Assembly: GCA_041658725.1 (NCBI GenBank) | Contig: JBAZZQ010000003.1 | Span: 1 to 64,000, forward strand | DNA: 64,000 bases | Origin: JBAZZQ01 sp041658725 | Lineage (GTDB): Bacteria > Planctomycetota > Phycisphaerae > JAAYCJ01 | Direction of reading: 5' to 3' | Part shown: piece by piece, positions 1 through 8,275 of the stretch | How the letters are laid out: each line of letters begins with the position of its first letter | Position numbering within the stretch: position 1 is the first letter of the stretch | Translations under genes and position numbers: made by a program | The notes under the pieces: generated by a model | Database searches by the model: none | Told to the model about the DNA's origin: nothing | What the model saw: only the letters and a program-made list of their open reading frames with translations

Positions 1-117
1 AAAGCCCGTAGCCGTGAGGCCTTGATCCAAGCCATTGCCGTTGCCTTGGATGCGGTCACCGCTCAGGATGCCCAAGGATGGTTCAAATCGTGTGGATATA
101 TGTACGATAAATGTTGA
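1..117 (+). CDS. IS630-like transposase, C-terminal tail (partial)
   Basis: The window opens inside a reading frame of 38 codons that ends with TGA. The translated tail has the pattern A-I-A-x-A-L-D-x-V-T-x-x-D-A-x-x-W-F-K-S-C-G-Y, typical of the last helix of IS630/Tc1-type DDE transposases. The catalytic part would lie upstream of the window, so it cannot be told whether the element is intact. It lies just beyond the 3' end of the tRNA-Leu gene, a common place for mobile DNA. The family call rests only on this short tail. Confidence 0.5.
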   Translation, partial: KARSREALIQAIAVALDAVTAQDAQGWFKSCGYMYDKC

Positions 118-167
118 AATGCTCTAATAGGAACAATCGGCATTGATCGGAACACACTGAAAATAAC

Positions 168-249
168 TGCGATGGGAGGGAGTCGAACCCTCACCCCTTG
201 CGGGACAGGATCCTAAGTCCTGCGCGTCTGCCAGTTCCGCCACCATCGC
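168..249 (-). tRNA. tRNA-Leu (anticodon UAG)
   Basis: Read on the minus strand, the sequence folds as a class II tRNA. The acceptor stem GCGATGG pairs with CCATCGC. The anticodon stem CAGGA/TCCTG encloses loop CTTAGGA (anticodon TAG). There is a variable arm CCCGCAAGGG, and a T arm with GGTTCGACTCC. The discriminator is A and no CCA is encoded. Long variable arm plus UAG anticodon identify a leucine tRNA reading CUN codons. Confidence 0.95.
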
Positions 250-308
250 CTCTACTTTTGGGTAATAGATTTTAATTCCCAAAACCGACTTTGCCCACCA
301 AAATTTTT

Positions 309-701
309 CTAATTCAACAGGCTGATGTTTATCTTCCTGGTCCGGGGACCGTCGAATTCCGCGAAAAATATCCCCTGCCACGTCCCAAGGACCATCTTAC
401 CCTTATTCACAGGAACCAAAACCGAAGTCCCAGCCAGCGTAGACTTGATATGGGCGTCACTATTCCCCTCGCTGTGCCGATATTTGTGGCTTTCCGGAAC
501 CATTTTTTCCAGGTGTTCCATGATATCCTCACCCACCGAAGGATCTGCGCATTCATTAATAATAACCCCCGCCGTCGTATGCGGGACCGAGACTAAAACC
601 CCTTTGGGCTCGCCCCCTTTTTCCTTGATTGTATGAGCGATCTGCTCCGTTATATCCAGCAATTGACACCGACGGTTCGTCTTAATCGTTATCTGGCGCA
701 T
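309..701 (-). CDS. YjbQ/UPF0047 family protein
   Basis: A 130-residue protein matching the whole length of the YjbQ (UPF0047) family, sometimes annotated as secondary thiamine-phosphate synthase enzyme. The family hallmarks are visible: the H-T-T-A-G-V-x-I-N-E segment around residues 41-50, and the C-terminal G-T-W-Q-G-I-F-F-A-E-F-D-G-P-R segment. The start is an ATG preceded by AAGGAGTG. It is a single gene, transcribed towards the tRNA. The in vivo role of this family is not settled; some members replace thiamine-phosphate synthase weakly. Confidence 0.9.
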   Translation of the reverse strand: MRQITIKTNRRCQLLDITEQIAHTIKEKGGEPKGVLVSVPHTTAGVIINECADPSVGEDIMEHLEKMVPESHKYRHSEGNSDAHIKSTLAGTSVLVPVNKGKMVLGTWQGIFFAEFDGPRTRKINISLLN

Positions 702-770
702 TTTAACACTCCTTTTTTTTAGATTTGAGTTTTTTTAACCCGAAACCCTAAACCATTTTACTATAATGGA

Positions 771-799
771 TTGACGCCCGAAAGGCGAGAGATTAAACT
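771..799 (+). promoter_or_regulatory. Putative sigma70 promoter for the NfnAB-like unit
   Basis: TTGACG (771-776) and TAAACT (794-799) are separated by 17 bases, about 60 bases before the start codon at 858. The -35 box is good and the -10 box is moderate. A separate TATAAT at 762-767 has no -35 partner at normal spacing. Confidence 0.4.
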
Positions 800-857
800 C
801 AAATGTAGATGAGCGGGTGTGCCAAGATGAACCATAATGAGGTAAGAGGTAAATAGA

Positions 858-1703
858 ATGTTTCGCATTGTCAGCAAAGACCAGTTAAGTCCAAATGTCG
901 TCCGAATGGAGGTCGAAGCTCCCCGAATCGCCAGGGCGTATCAACCCGGGCAATTCGTCATTCTTCGCGTAGATAAAAGCGGCGAACGAATTCCCCTGAC
1001 CATCGCCGACGCCGATCGGGATCGAAAAACCGTCACGCTGGTCATTCAGGCCATCGGTTACTCGACCCGAAAGCTTTGCAGCCTGCAGGCAGGCGACTCC
1101 ATTCGGGACGTTGCCGGTCCTTTGGGCAAACCCACCGAATTGGAAAATTTCGGACATGTCGTGCTCATCGGCGGTGGGGTGGGAACCGCCGTCATCTACC
1201 CCCAGGCCAAGGCCCTCAAAAAACTGGGTAACTACATCACCGCCGTCATCGGAGGAAGATCAAAGGAGCTCGTCATCCTCGAAGAACCGTTAAGACAATT
1301 CTGCGATCAGGTCCTGCCCTGCACCGACGATGGCAGCTATGGGAAAAAAGGTTTTGTTACTACTGCCCTTGCGGAATTGATTGAAAAAGGCGACCGAAAA
1401 GTAAACGCCGTTCTGACAGCAGGGCCGGTTATGATGATGAAAGCCATATCCGACCTGACCCGGTCGCACGGGATCAAAACCATCGTTTCACTCAATCCGA
1501 TTATGGTGGACGGAACGGGAATGTGCGGCGGCTGCCGCGTTACTGTCGGCGGCCAGACGTTATTCGCCTGTGTCGATGGACCCGAATTCGACGGCCACCA
1601 GGTCGATTTCAAAGAACTCATGGACCGTCTGACCACCTATCGTCAGGCGGAAAAAATAATGATGGAAAAAGACCACACCTGTAAACTGGACAACGTATCC
1701 TAA
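858..1703 (+). CDS. Sulfide dehydrogenase / NfnA-type ferredoxin-NADP reductase subunit
   Basis: A 281-residue flavoprotein of the dihydroorotate dehydrogenase electron-transfer subunit family (NfnA, SudB). The FAD-binding beta-barrel covers about residues 1-100 (R-I-P-L-T-I-A-D for flavin). The NAD-binding fold begins at V-L-I-G-G-G-V-G-T-A (about 102-111). A C-terminal cysteine cluster M-C-G-G-C-R-V-T-V-G-G with a later F-A-C-V-D-G-P-E-F-D-G is the usual [2Fe-2S] site. It is followed after 25 bases by a GltA-like subunit, the standard NfnAB/SudAB order. The pair transfers electrons between NAD(P)H and ferredoxin, in some organisms by flavin-based bifurcation. Which reaction dominates here is not visible. 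Confidence 0.88.
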   Translation: MFRIVSKDQLSPNVVRMEVEAPRIARAYQPGQFVILRVDKSGERIPLTIADADRDRKTVTLVIQAIGYSTRKLCSLQAGDSIRDVAGPLGKPTELENFGHVVLIGGGVGTAVIYPQAKALKKLGNYITAVIGGRSKELVILEEPLRQFCDQVLPCTDDGSYGKKGFVTTALAELIEKGDRKVNAVLTAGPVMMMKAISDLTRSHGIKTIVSLNPIMVDGTGMCGGCRVTVGGQTLFACVDGPEFDGHQVDFKELMDRLTTYRQAEKIMMEKDHTCKLDNVS

Positions 1704-1728
1704 GAAGCTCAAAGGAGTTTATGACCGC

Positions 1729-3144
1729 ATGAAACCTTCGGAACAAATGAAAATTGAACGCGTGAAAATGCCCGAGCAGGACCCGCAAACGCGGATAAAG
1801 GATTTTGAAGAAGTCAACCTCGGCCTGACCGAGGAATTAGCCAAACTCGAAGCTCAGCGATGTCTCCAGTGTAAAAAATTTCCTTGTATAGAGGGCTGTC
1901 CCGTCCAGGTCAACATCCCCGGATTCATCGACGCCGTCGCCAAAGGTAATTTCTCCCTCGGGGCCAAATTGCTCAAGGAAACCAACGCCCTGCCCGCCGT
2001 TTGCGGACGAGTTTGTCCCCAGGAAATCCAGTGCGAGCAAAAATGCGTTCGCGGCGTCAAAGGCCGACCCGTCGCCATCGGATGGCTCGAACGTTTCGTT
2101 GCCGACTGGGCTATGGCCCACGAAACTCAATCGACCTCGCAATCCCCAACTATCCAACCCAATGGTAAGAAGGTCGCCATGGTCGGTTCCGGTCCGGCGG
2201 GATTAACCTGCGCCGGTGAACTGGCTAAAATGGGTTACGATGTTACCATTTTTGAAGCCTTCCATGAGGCTGGCGGAGTTTTGATCTATGGAATTCCCCA
2301 ATTCCGTCTGCCCAAGGAGATCGTCCTGAAGGAAGTCGAAGCTCTCAAAAATCTTGGGGTTAAAATCGAACTCAACGTCGTCGTCGGAAAAACCGTTACC
2401 ATCGATCAACTGATGTCCGAGGAAGAATTTTCCGCCGTCTTTATCGCCAACGGCGCGGGACTGCCCGTCTTTATGAATATCCCCGGTGAAAACATAAAAG
2501 GCGTCTACAGCGCCAACGAATTTTTAACCCGTGTCAATTTGATGCGAGCCTACCGGTTCGGTGAATACGCCACCCCGATCATCCGCGGCAAAAAGGTCGT
2601 CGTCGTGGGCGGCGGCAATGTCGCCATGGACGCCGTCCGAACCGCCCGCAGGCTGGGAGCGGATCCGTCGGTCCTGGTCTATCGCCGGTCCCGCGAGGAA
2701 ATGCCCGCGAGAATCGAGGAGGTCCATCACGCTGAGGAGGAGGGCATCCAGTTTGAACTCCTTACCAATCCGGTAAAAGTCATCGGCAATGAGGAAGGCT
2801 GGGTTAAAGGTGTCGAATGTCAACGCCAGCGATTAGGGGAACCCGACAAATCAGGCAGGCGTCGTCCCGAACCCATCGAAGGCTCCAATTTCGTTTTTGA
2901 CTGCGACATTTTCATCGAAGCCATCGGAACCAAGGCCAACCCGCTCATTACGCAAACGACTCCTGACCTGAAGGTCAACAAGTGGGGCTACCTTGAGACG
3001 GACGAAAGCGGCATGACCAGTAAACCCGGTGTTTTCGCCGGCGGCGACATTGTTCGAGGCTCGGCCACCGTCATCCTCGCCATGGGAGACGGCAAGCGAG
3101 CCGCCCAGTCCATTGACCAGTACATAAAATCCAAAAAACGATAA
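1729..3144 (+). CDS. gltA: NADPH-dependent glutamate synthase-like / NfnB oxidoreductase subunit
   Basis: A 471-residue protein of the GltD/GltA/NfnB family. An N-terminal double-cluster domain (residues about 40-110) carries C-x2-C-x4-C-x3-C-P followed by C-G-R-V-C-P and C-x3-C. It then has a first nucleotide-binding motif V-A-M-V-G-S-G-P-A-G-L-T-C-A (about 148) for FAD and a second V-V-V-V-G-G-G-N-V-A-M-D (about 289) for NADPH. A C-terminal G-V-F-A-G-G-D-I-V-R-G segment closes the FAD site. Length is normal for stand-alone GltA. Coupling with the preceding NfnA-like gene favours an NfnB/SudA role over true glutamate synthase. A decayed copy of its 3' end lies at 5211-5356. Confidence 0.9.
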   Translation: MKPSEQMKIERVKMPEQDPQTRIKDFEEVNLGLTEELAKLEAQRCLQCKKFPCIEGCPVQVNIPGFIDAVAKGNFSLGAKLLKETNALPAVCGRVCPQEIQCEQKCVRGVKGRPVAIGWLERFVADWAMAHETQSTSQSPTIQPNGKKVAMVGSGPAGLTCAGELAKMGYDVTIFEAFHEAGGVLIYGIPQFRLPKEIVLKEVEALKNLGVKIELNVVVGKTVTIDQLMSEEEFSAVFIANGAGLPVFMNIPGENIKGVYSANEFLTRVNLMRAYRFGEYATPIIRGKKVVVVGGGNVAMDAVRTARRLGADPSVLVYRRSREEMPARIEEVHHAEEEGIQFELLTNPVKVIGNEEGWVKGVECQRQRLGEPDKSGRRRPEPIEGSNFVFDCDIFIEAIGTKANPLITQTTPDLKVNKWGYLETDESGMTSKPGVFAGGDIVRGSATVILAMGDGKRAAQSIDQYIKSKKR

Positions 3145-3161
3145 GGTAAGATAGCATCGCC

Positions 3162-3263
3162 GATGTGCCCGAGGTCGTGCCTCTGACCAATGAAAAGCTG
3201 GACGAATTAGATCGTCGGCGGATACTATCACCAGAATACCGAGATCGAATTACCCTAAATTAA
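3162..3263 (+). other. Start-less coding remnant after gltA-like gene
   Basis: One frame is open for 33 codons with coding-like composition (D-V-P-E-V-V-P-L-T-N-E-K-L-D-E-L-D-R-R, ending D-R-I-T-L-N and TAA), but has no start codon or ribosome binding site. I do not recognise the parent gene. It may be the 3' end of a gene lost when the neighbouring secreted-protein genes arrived. Confidence 0.3.
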
Positions 3264-3337
3264 AGTGATTATAAGTGTTTACAAATATGGACTTTAGCGG
3301 CGATGGCGATGTATCACAAAGGTTAATTATTTTCACC

Positions 3338-3366
3338 TTGACTTAAATATATTTTTTCATTATACT
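3338..3366 (+). promoter_or_regulatory. Sigma70-type promoter for PEP-CTERM gene
   Basis: TTGACT (3338-3343) and TATACT (3361-3366) are separated by exactly 17 bases, in an AT-rich stretch 33 bases before the chosen ATG at 3399. Confidence 0.65.
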
Positions 3367-3398
3367 AATTCTACGTGGGATTCGAAAGGAATGCGGAA

Positions 3399-4175
3399 AT
3401 GAAGTACGTTTCAAAAGTGTTGTGGTGTGTGGCGATAATAGGGATAATTGCAAGTTCCGTTCCTGCTTTTGGTACGCCAGTCTACCAGATGGTACCTGGT
3501 AGTGCCGTATGGCAGGGTGTGAACGTTTTCGATGCAAACTACGGCATAGAATACGGCCAAGCCAGAATCGAGTACACGAACTGGAAAGATGTTACCTCCG
3601 GATATTGGTACTACGCATACCGTATCTTCAATGGCGACTACAATAATACGCCCACCAACCCCAACGATGATTATCATTTCGGATGGAATTCCGGTTCCTC
3701 TGATCCCAATACATACAGCACCATCAACAAGATGAGTCTGAATCTGGATCCTGATGCGAATGGGACGGGTCCCACCAGCCTGTTCCTGCTGGATACAGGC
3801 AGCGGGTCAAGCGCAGGCGGCGGTGCGTGGGGACATTCACCTGATCCTAACAATATTGGTGTCGATTGGACAGTTTCGCTGGGAAGCGGAACCCCCTTGC
3901 CGATCAAGCCCAGTCGGTGGAAATGGGTCAAGATTCAGGGCACCTGGCAGTGGGTAATATATCCGGGTGAAACATCCCGCTTCGATAGCGGTGCCAATCA
4001 ATATTTTGAAATCGCCAGTACTTGGGCCCCGGGATCCGTTGAAGCAGCCATTGTCGCGGGGGTCAGTATGACCGCGTCAGGCTTGGTGCAAGGTCCTGTG
4101 GTAGTGCCCGAGCCTGCAACGTGTGTATTCCTAGCGGCAGGTCTTATCGGGTTGTTATATCGACGTAAGTCTTGA
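3399..4175 (+). CDS. Secreted PEP-CTERM sorting domain protein
   Basis: A 258-residue exported protein. The start at 3399 is preferred because it follows GAAAGGAATG and opens directly into a signal peptide (M-K-Y-V-S-K then a hydrophobic run ending V-P-A-F-G). An in-frame ATG 24 bases upstream is too close to the promoter. The body is rich in aromatic, Gly and Asn residues and has no domain I can name. It contains Y-W-Y-Y-A-Y-R-I-F-N, resembling Y-Y-Y-Y-S-Y-M-I-Y-N in the next gene. The C-terminus is a textbook PEP-CTERM tail: V-P-E-P-A-T, a transmembrane stretch, then R-R-K. Such tails are recognised by exosortases; no exosortase is in this window. Confidence 0.85.
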   Translation: MKYVSKVLWCVAIIGIIASSVPAFGTPVYQMVPGSAVWQGVNVFDANYGIEYGQARIEYTNWKDVTSGYWYYAYRIFNGDYNNTPTNPNDDYHFGWNSGSSDPNTYSTINKMSLNLDPDANGTGPTSLFLLDTGSGSSAGGGAWGHSPDPNNIGVDWTVSLGSGTPLPIKPSRWKWVKIQGTWQWVIYPGETSRFDSGANQYFEIASTWAPGSVEAAIVAGVSMTASGLVQGPVVVPEPATCVFLAAGLIGLLYRRKS

Positions 4176-4216
4176 GAAGCTGCGTTAGTGATCTTTTTGT
4201 TTAGGAGGATGGGAAA

Positions 4217-5188
4217 ATGTCTGGAAGAAAATGTGTTCAAATCTTTGTTCTGGTTGTGGCGTTGTTAGTAAACGTCGCTTTCGTAACGGCAGTGCCTGAA
4301 TATCAGTCGATACCGACACCTGACAAAATACTTGCCAGCGGCGTGGCTGATGCCACTGGTCCTGCGGGTGTTGCCTGTGTAGAGTATTGGGTTTGGCAGG
4401 GTGGAAACGGCTATTACTACTACAGTTACATGATTTACAACTCTTCGTTCTCGCCGTTTATTAAACATCTGACCATTGGAAATCCCACCGGTGAAGAATA
4501 CTTTGTAACCGGATCCAGCGCCGTTGTACCACCTCTGGGCCAGCCTTTCCTGCCGTGGTCATTTGCTACATATGCCAGTCTCCCGACGGTAATCGATTGG
4601 GTGGCGAGCGACCCAGGTACGGTCATCTATCCCGGCCAAACCAGTTGGTCAAACGCGCTATTCCAGTTCGCCAGCAAGCTGCCACCTTCAAGTTCCAGCT
4701 TGACGGTTCGTGAAGGAAGTTTAACAACCTACGCGAACGGCATTATTCCCGCGCCCGGAAACGGCATAAGTCCTCAATCCACCGGTTACTGGAAACACCA
4801 GTTTAGCGGCAAGGGCAATCGTAAAGAAGCCGTATGCCTGCCGACCTACATGAATGATATACAGATATTTTCAGCGGTCTTTGCTTCCGGTCTGGCTGGT
4901 ACCGTGGCTTCAGACCTGAATTTCGGTGCCGCAACTCTGGCTCCGGATGACAGTTCGGTCATGCTGGCCAAGGCAAAGAGAGAATTGTTTGGGGTATGGC
5001 TTAATGTTACTTCAGGCAAGCTCAATTATTATGGTTCTGTTACGTATGACCCCCAGGCGGTAACAACAACGGCAACGACCATCAAAAGTGCCGTTCAGGA
5101 AATCGAGGCTGTTATTCTAAATCCTGCCTCAACACCCGCGCAACTGGAAAATGCAAAAGATATGGCTGAAATCCTAAACGTACTGTAG
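4217..5188 (+). CDS. Secreted protein with GYWKHQ-type C-terminal region
   Basis: A 323-residue protein with a clear signal peptide (residues 1-26) after a strong AGGAGG ribosome binding site. The first 170 residues resemble the neighbouring PEP-CTERM protein (Y-Y-Y-Y-S-Y-M-I-Y-N; W-x-A-S-D-P-G-T-V-I-Y-P-G-Q-T-S versus Q-W-V-I-Y-P-G-E-T-S), so the two are probably related. The second half begins T-G-Y-W-K-H-Q-F and lacks a PEP-CTERM tail. GYWKH-like segments occur in other secreted bacterial proteins, but I know no function. It is the second gene behind the promoter at 3338. A surface or matrix role is inferred from export only. Confidence 0.75.
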   Translation: MSGRKCVQIFVLVVALLVNVAFVTAVPEYQSIPTPDKILASGVADATGPAGVACVEYWVWQGGNGYYYYSYMIYNSSFSPFIKHLTIGNPTGEEYFVTGSSAVVPPLGQPFLPWSFATYASLPTVIDWVASDPGTVIYPGQTSWSNALFQFASKLPPSSSSLTVREGSLTTYANGIIPAPGNGISPQSTGYWKHQFSGKGNRKEAVCLPTYMNDIQIFSAVFASGLAGTVASDLNFGAATLAPDDSSVMLAKAKRELFGVWLNVTSGKLNYYGSVTYDPQAVTTTATTIKSAVQEIEAVILNPASTPAQLENAKDMAEILNVL

Positions 5189-5210
5189 AACACCATTAAA
5201 AATAGAAAAA

Positions 5211-5356
5211 AGCGGCATGGCCAGCCAGTAAACCCGGCGTCTTCGCCCGGTGGCGATATTGTCCAAAGTTTTGCCACCGTCATCCTCGTCATGGGAGAGG
5301 GAAAGCGCGCCGTTCAGTCTATTGATGACCTGTACCTAACATCCCAAAAGGAATAA
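5211..5356 (+). pseudogene. Decayed duplicate of the gltA-like 3' end
   Basis: This stretch reads like the last 45 codons of the gltA-like gene at 1729-3144 (compare 3009-3144). Both contain AGCGGCATG, AAACCCGG, the GGCGATATTGT/GGCGACATTGT segment, GCCACCGTCATCCTCG, a purine-rich AAGCG segment and a terminal TAA after a lysine-rich end. Small insertions break the frame, so no protein can be made. It is a second copy left on the far side of the two secreted-protein genes. Confidence 0.75.
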
Positions 5357-5431
5357 ATGGGGTGTCCCATATCTTCCCACTTTATAGCCCGGTTGTCCCC
5401 ACTAATCTTTCTACTCGTCTACTTCTTCCCC

Positions 5432-6250
5432 TCATAGCATCGGATCGAGAAATTTTATTGCTTCCTTGATATCCGCAATCTGTTGCGGGCCTGAAATCTC
5501 TCGTTCGATTGTTACCGGACCGGTAAACCCGCAAGCTTTTAATCTTCGCATCAGGAGTGGAAAATTCACCCGCCCCTGGCCGAGTTTTGTTTCGTGGCCA
5601 AGACCTTCATCCCGGTTCGGCCATATCCCATCTTTAGCGTGCATCCCCCGGACCAAGGAGCCGAAAATGGCTACCGCGTCGAGCGGATCGGCCTTGCCGT
5701 AGAGGATCAGATTGGCCGGGTCTAAATTCACAAACAGATTTCCCGTTCCCACATCATCGATGACGCGTTTCAACGTCGAAGGTAATTCCTGGCCTGTCTC
5801 AAAACAATAAATCTGATCGTCTGCCAGCAATTCTTTGGCCACCATTTTCATCGCGTCGATAAATTTAACATACAGCGAATCCTGTTCGTCATCGGGAATA
5901 AAACCGACATGCGAAGTGACGTTCCGCACACCAAGCTTTTTGATTAATTTGGCGGACTTGATGGTCAATTCAGCGCGCTCCTGGCGAAATTTCTCCGGAA
6001 TAAGGCCATCCGTTTGCGGTCCTGTTTTGGTATTATAGGTTTGTCCTTCAAAGGCAACAAAAACCGAGCTGACGATGACCGACGTCTTGGCCATAGCCTC
6101 GGCTACCTTGTCCAATTTTCCCCGCAACACCACATCTTCCGCGGACCCCGACACCTGGCAAGTGGGAATGCCCAGGTCTTCGATCTTTTTGAATTCCGAA
6201 ACCATGTCGTCATGCAATCCGACGATCAGCCCCAGTTTCATCTTCGCCAT
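5432..6250 (-). CDS. Sugar phosphate isomerase/epimerase (xylose isomerase-like TIM barrel)
   Basis: A 272-residue protein with the fold and landmarks of the AP-endonuclease-2/xylose-isomerase superfamily: S-S-V-F-V-A-F-E-G near residue 60, T-S-H-V-G-F-I-P (about 110), C-F-E-T-G-Q-E (about 148), N-L-D-P-A-N-L (about 175), H-A-K-D-G (about 202) and a final T-I-E-R-E-I-S-G-P (about 245). These supply the usual metal-binding Glu/Asp/His set. ATG follows AAGGAGAT, which lies inside the end of argH; the genes are 3 bases apart and so translationally coupled. The substrate is unknown; the link to argH is positional only. Confidence 0.82.
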   Translation of the reverse strand: MAKMKLGLIVGLHDDMVSEFKKIEDLGIPTCQVSGSAEDVVLRGKLDKVAEAMAKTSVIVSSVFVAFEGQTYNTKTGPQTDGLIPEKFRQERAELTIKSAKLIKKLGVRNVTSHVGFIPDDEQDSLYVKFIDAMKMVAKELLADDQIYCFETGQELPSTLKRVIDDVGTGNLFVNLDPANLILYGKADPLDAVAIFGSLVRGMHAKDGIWPNRDEGLGHETKLGQGRVNFPLLMRRLKACGFTGPVTIEREISGPQQIADIKEAIKFLDPML

Positions 6251-6253
6251 AAT

Positions 6254-7657
6254 TTATCTCCTTGTTGTAAAGATGTTTTGCCAGAATTTTATTTGCGCAC
6301 CGACCGATTTTGTCCCGGCCGCGCCATAACTCTGATAGCTTTCCACTAATTTTTCCGCCGATAAAACCTGGTAAACGTCTCGATCAATGTTTTTAGCAAA
6401 AGGTTTCAATTCGTCCAAAGTCAATTTTGATAATTTTTTGTTATGCTGCTCGCTCCAGGCCACAATCTTGCCCACAATGTTATGAGCCTCGCGAAACGGT
6501 GTTCCCTTTCGCACCAGGTACTCCGCCAATCCGGTGGCCTCCAGAAAACCACGCGACGTTTGTTCCAGCATCGGCGTGATTTTAAACTTCACCGTGCCTA
6601 CCACCTCGGCTGAAACCTTCAGCGAGGCTAAAACCGTATCATAGGCCTCGAACACGGCTACCTTGTCTTCCTGCAAGTCGCGATTATAACCGCTGGGCAG
6701 CCCTTTGAGTAAAGTCATAATCGCCGTCAAATCGCCATAAACCCGTCCCGTCTTGCCGCGGACCAGTTCGAGGATATCGGGATTTTTCTTTTGCGGCATA
6801 ATGCTCGATCCGGTGCAATATCGCTCATCGAGGTCGATAAAATTAAATTCCGACGAGCTCCAGAGAATCCAATCCTCCGCCCAGCGGGAAAGGTGCGTCG
6901 CGATCATTGCCAGGTCGAAAATGAATTCGGCGGCAAAGTCGCGGTCGCTAACGGCGTCGATGCTGTTGCGGGAAAGATGGACAAACCCCAACTCTTTAGC
7001 GGTAACATTTCGGTCAATGGGCAGCGTCGTTCCGGCGATCGCTGCCGAACCCAGCGGCATCACATTGATTCTTTTGCGGGTATCGATCAAACGGTCTCGG
7101 TCCCGCTGGAGCTGTTCGACGTAGGAAAGCAGCACCGCTCCCGCCAGAATCGGCTGAGCGTGCTGAAGATGCGTATATCCCGGCATCACCGCCTGGCCGT
7201 CCTTCTTCGCCAATTCGACAAACGCCATCTGCAAATTTTGAATTGCCGGCATCAACTCCAAATCGATAGCGTCTCGTAAATACAGCCGTAAATCCAAAGC
7301 CACCTGATCATTCCGCGACCGCGCGGTATGCAGCTTTTTCCCCGGCTCGCCGATCCGCTCGATCAATCGGGTTTCAATTGCCATGTGGATATCTTCATAC
7401 GCCGGATCAAACTTGAATTTCCCGTCGTCCATTTCCCGCCCAATCGCTTCAAGTCCCGCCGTAATCGCTTTTAATTCTTTCTTCGAAATCAATTTTACAG
7501 TTTCCAGCATCCGAGCATGAGCAATACTCCCGGCGATATCATGTTTATACATCCGCCGGTCAAACGAAAGCGATTGGACAAACTCTTTCGTCGCCTCCGC
7601 CGGTGATTGACTAAACCGCCCATGCCAGATCGGCGCAGACTTTTGGTTATGTGTCAT
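6254..7657 (-). CDS. argH: Argininosuccinate lyase
   Basis: A 467-residue protein, normal length for ArgH, which splits argininosuccinate into arginine and fumarate as the last step of arginine synthesis. The three superfamily blocks are present: H-T-A-R-S-R-N-D-Q (110-118), Y-T-H-L-Q-H-A-Q-P (161-169, catalytic His), and the signature G-S-S-I-M-P-Q-K-K-N-P (283-293, catalytic Ser loop). It heads a two-gene minus-strand unit with the epimerase at 5432. No other arginine gene is in the window. Confidence 0.97.
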   Translation of the reverse strand: MTHNQKSAPIWHGRFSQSPAEATKEFVQSLSFDRRMYKHDIAGSIAHARMLETVKLISKKELKAITAGLEAIGREMDDGKFKFDPAYEDIHMAIETRLIERIGEPGKKLHTARSRNDQVALDLRLYLRDAIDLELMPAIQNLQMAFVELAKKDGQAVMPGYTHLQHAQPILAGAVLLSYVEQLQRDRDRLIDTRKRINVMPLGSAAIAGTTLPIDRNVTAKELGFVHLSRNSIDAVSDRDFAAEFIFDLAMIATHLSRWAEDWILWSSSEFNFIDLDERYCTGSSIMPQKKNPDILELVRGKTGRVYGDLTAIMTLLKGLPSGYNRDLQEDKVAVFEAYDTVLASLKVSAEVVGTVKFKITPMLEQTSRGFLEATGLAEYLVRKGTPFREAHNIVGKIVAWSEQHNKKLSKLTLDELKPFAKNIDRDVYQVLSAEKLVESYQSYGAAGTKSVGAQIKFWQNIFTTRR

Positions 7658-7765
7658 ATTTTTCGCCTCTTACCGTTTAGAAGAATGTAATCTCATGAAA
7701 GGCTGCTACCGAAATCTGTATACTTTCGGGTAAACGTATATGCCGAAAGGCCGAAAGGAGCAGCC

Positions 7766-8020
7766 ATGTATGAAAATGTAGCGTGTGCGGGTATAGATGT
7801 CCATTACAAATTCAGCAAAATGACGTTTCGGGATGCCCAGGGCGAGATTGTCCGGCGTGAACGGCTTTTGCAGTGGCCCAAGGGGTTGCCGGTGGTTCTG
7901 GAGGCCTCGTTCGGTTGGGGCTGGCTTTCGGACCTGATGGACGAAGTCGGCCAGGATGTGCATTTGTCGAACTGTTACAAGGTCGAACAGATGCGTAAAG
8001 CGCGCGGCCGGGTCAAAAAC
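7766..8020 (+). pseudogene. Truncated IS110-family transposase
   Basis: The first 80 or so codons match the N-terminal DEDD domain of IS110/IS1111 transposases: G-I-D-V-H-Y-K-F-S-K-M-T-F at the start (first catalytic Asp), V-V-L-E-A-S-F-G-W-G-W-L (catalytic Glu), and N-C-Y-K-V-E-Q-M-R-K-A-R-G-R-V-K-N-K. The following conserved K-T-D-x-x-D-A block and the whole C-terminal serine domain are missing. The frame runs on into unrelated DNA and a hairpin. It has a good ribosome binding site (AAAGGAG) but cannot make an active enzyme. Confidence 0.8.
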
Positions 8021-8117
8021 AAAATCAAAGAAACTCTCGTTCGGGAACGGGTAAGTTCTTCATCGAAGGTGGAAGGTTTGACAGTCAAGGAAATCTGCGA
8101 TGAGTTCTGTAAAACGA

Positions 8118-8165
8118 AAGATGGAAGGTACCGCCGTGGCCGGGGCGCCTTCCATCTTCTTTTTG
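8118..8165. terminator. Bidirectional rho-independent-like terminator
   Basis: An 11-bp perfect stem, AAGATGGAAGG (8118-8128) with CCTTCCATCTT (8148-8158), encloses a GC-rich 19-base loop. On the plus side it is followed by CTTTTTG. On the minus side, where it lies downstream of the small basic peptide gene at 8216-8275, it is followed by a weaker T-rich run. Confidence 0.65.
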
Positions 8166-8215
8166 TGCGCCGGAATTCATTCAATGCCGGCGCGCCGCGA
8201 ACTTGCCATGCAGAC

Positions 8216-8275
8216 TTATCTCTTCTTGGCAGGTTTCTTGGCGGCGACTTTCTTCTTGACTACTTTCTTTGCCAT
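8216..8275 (-). CDS. 19-residue lysine-rich basic peptide
   Basis: The minus strand holds a complete small reading frame, MAKKVVKKKVAAKKPAKKR, with GGGAG six bases before the ATG and a hairpin terminator 51 bases after the stop. Ten of 19 residues are Lys or Arg, arranged as K-K-V/A-A-K-K-P repeats like the tails of histone H1-like or HU-extension proteins. This would fit a nucleic-acid-binding peptide. A TTGACA hexamer lies upstream (8358-8363 on the minus strand) but I see no clear -10. It could instead be a residue of a longer H1-like gene. Expression is unproven. Confidence 0.5.
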   Translation of the reverse strand: MAKKVVKKKVAAKKPAKKR

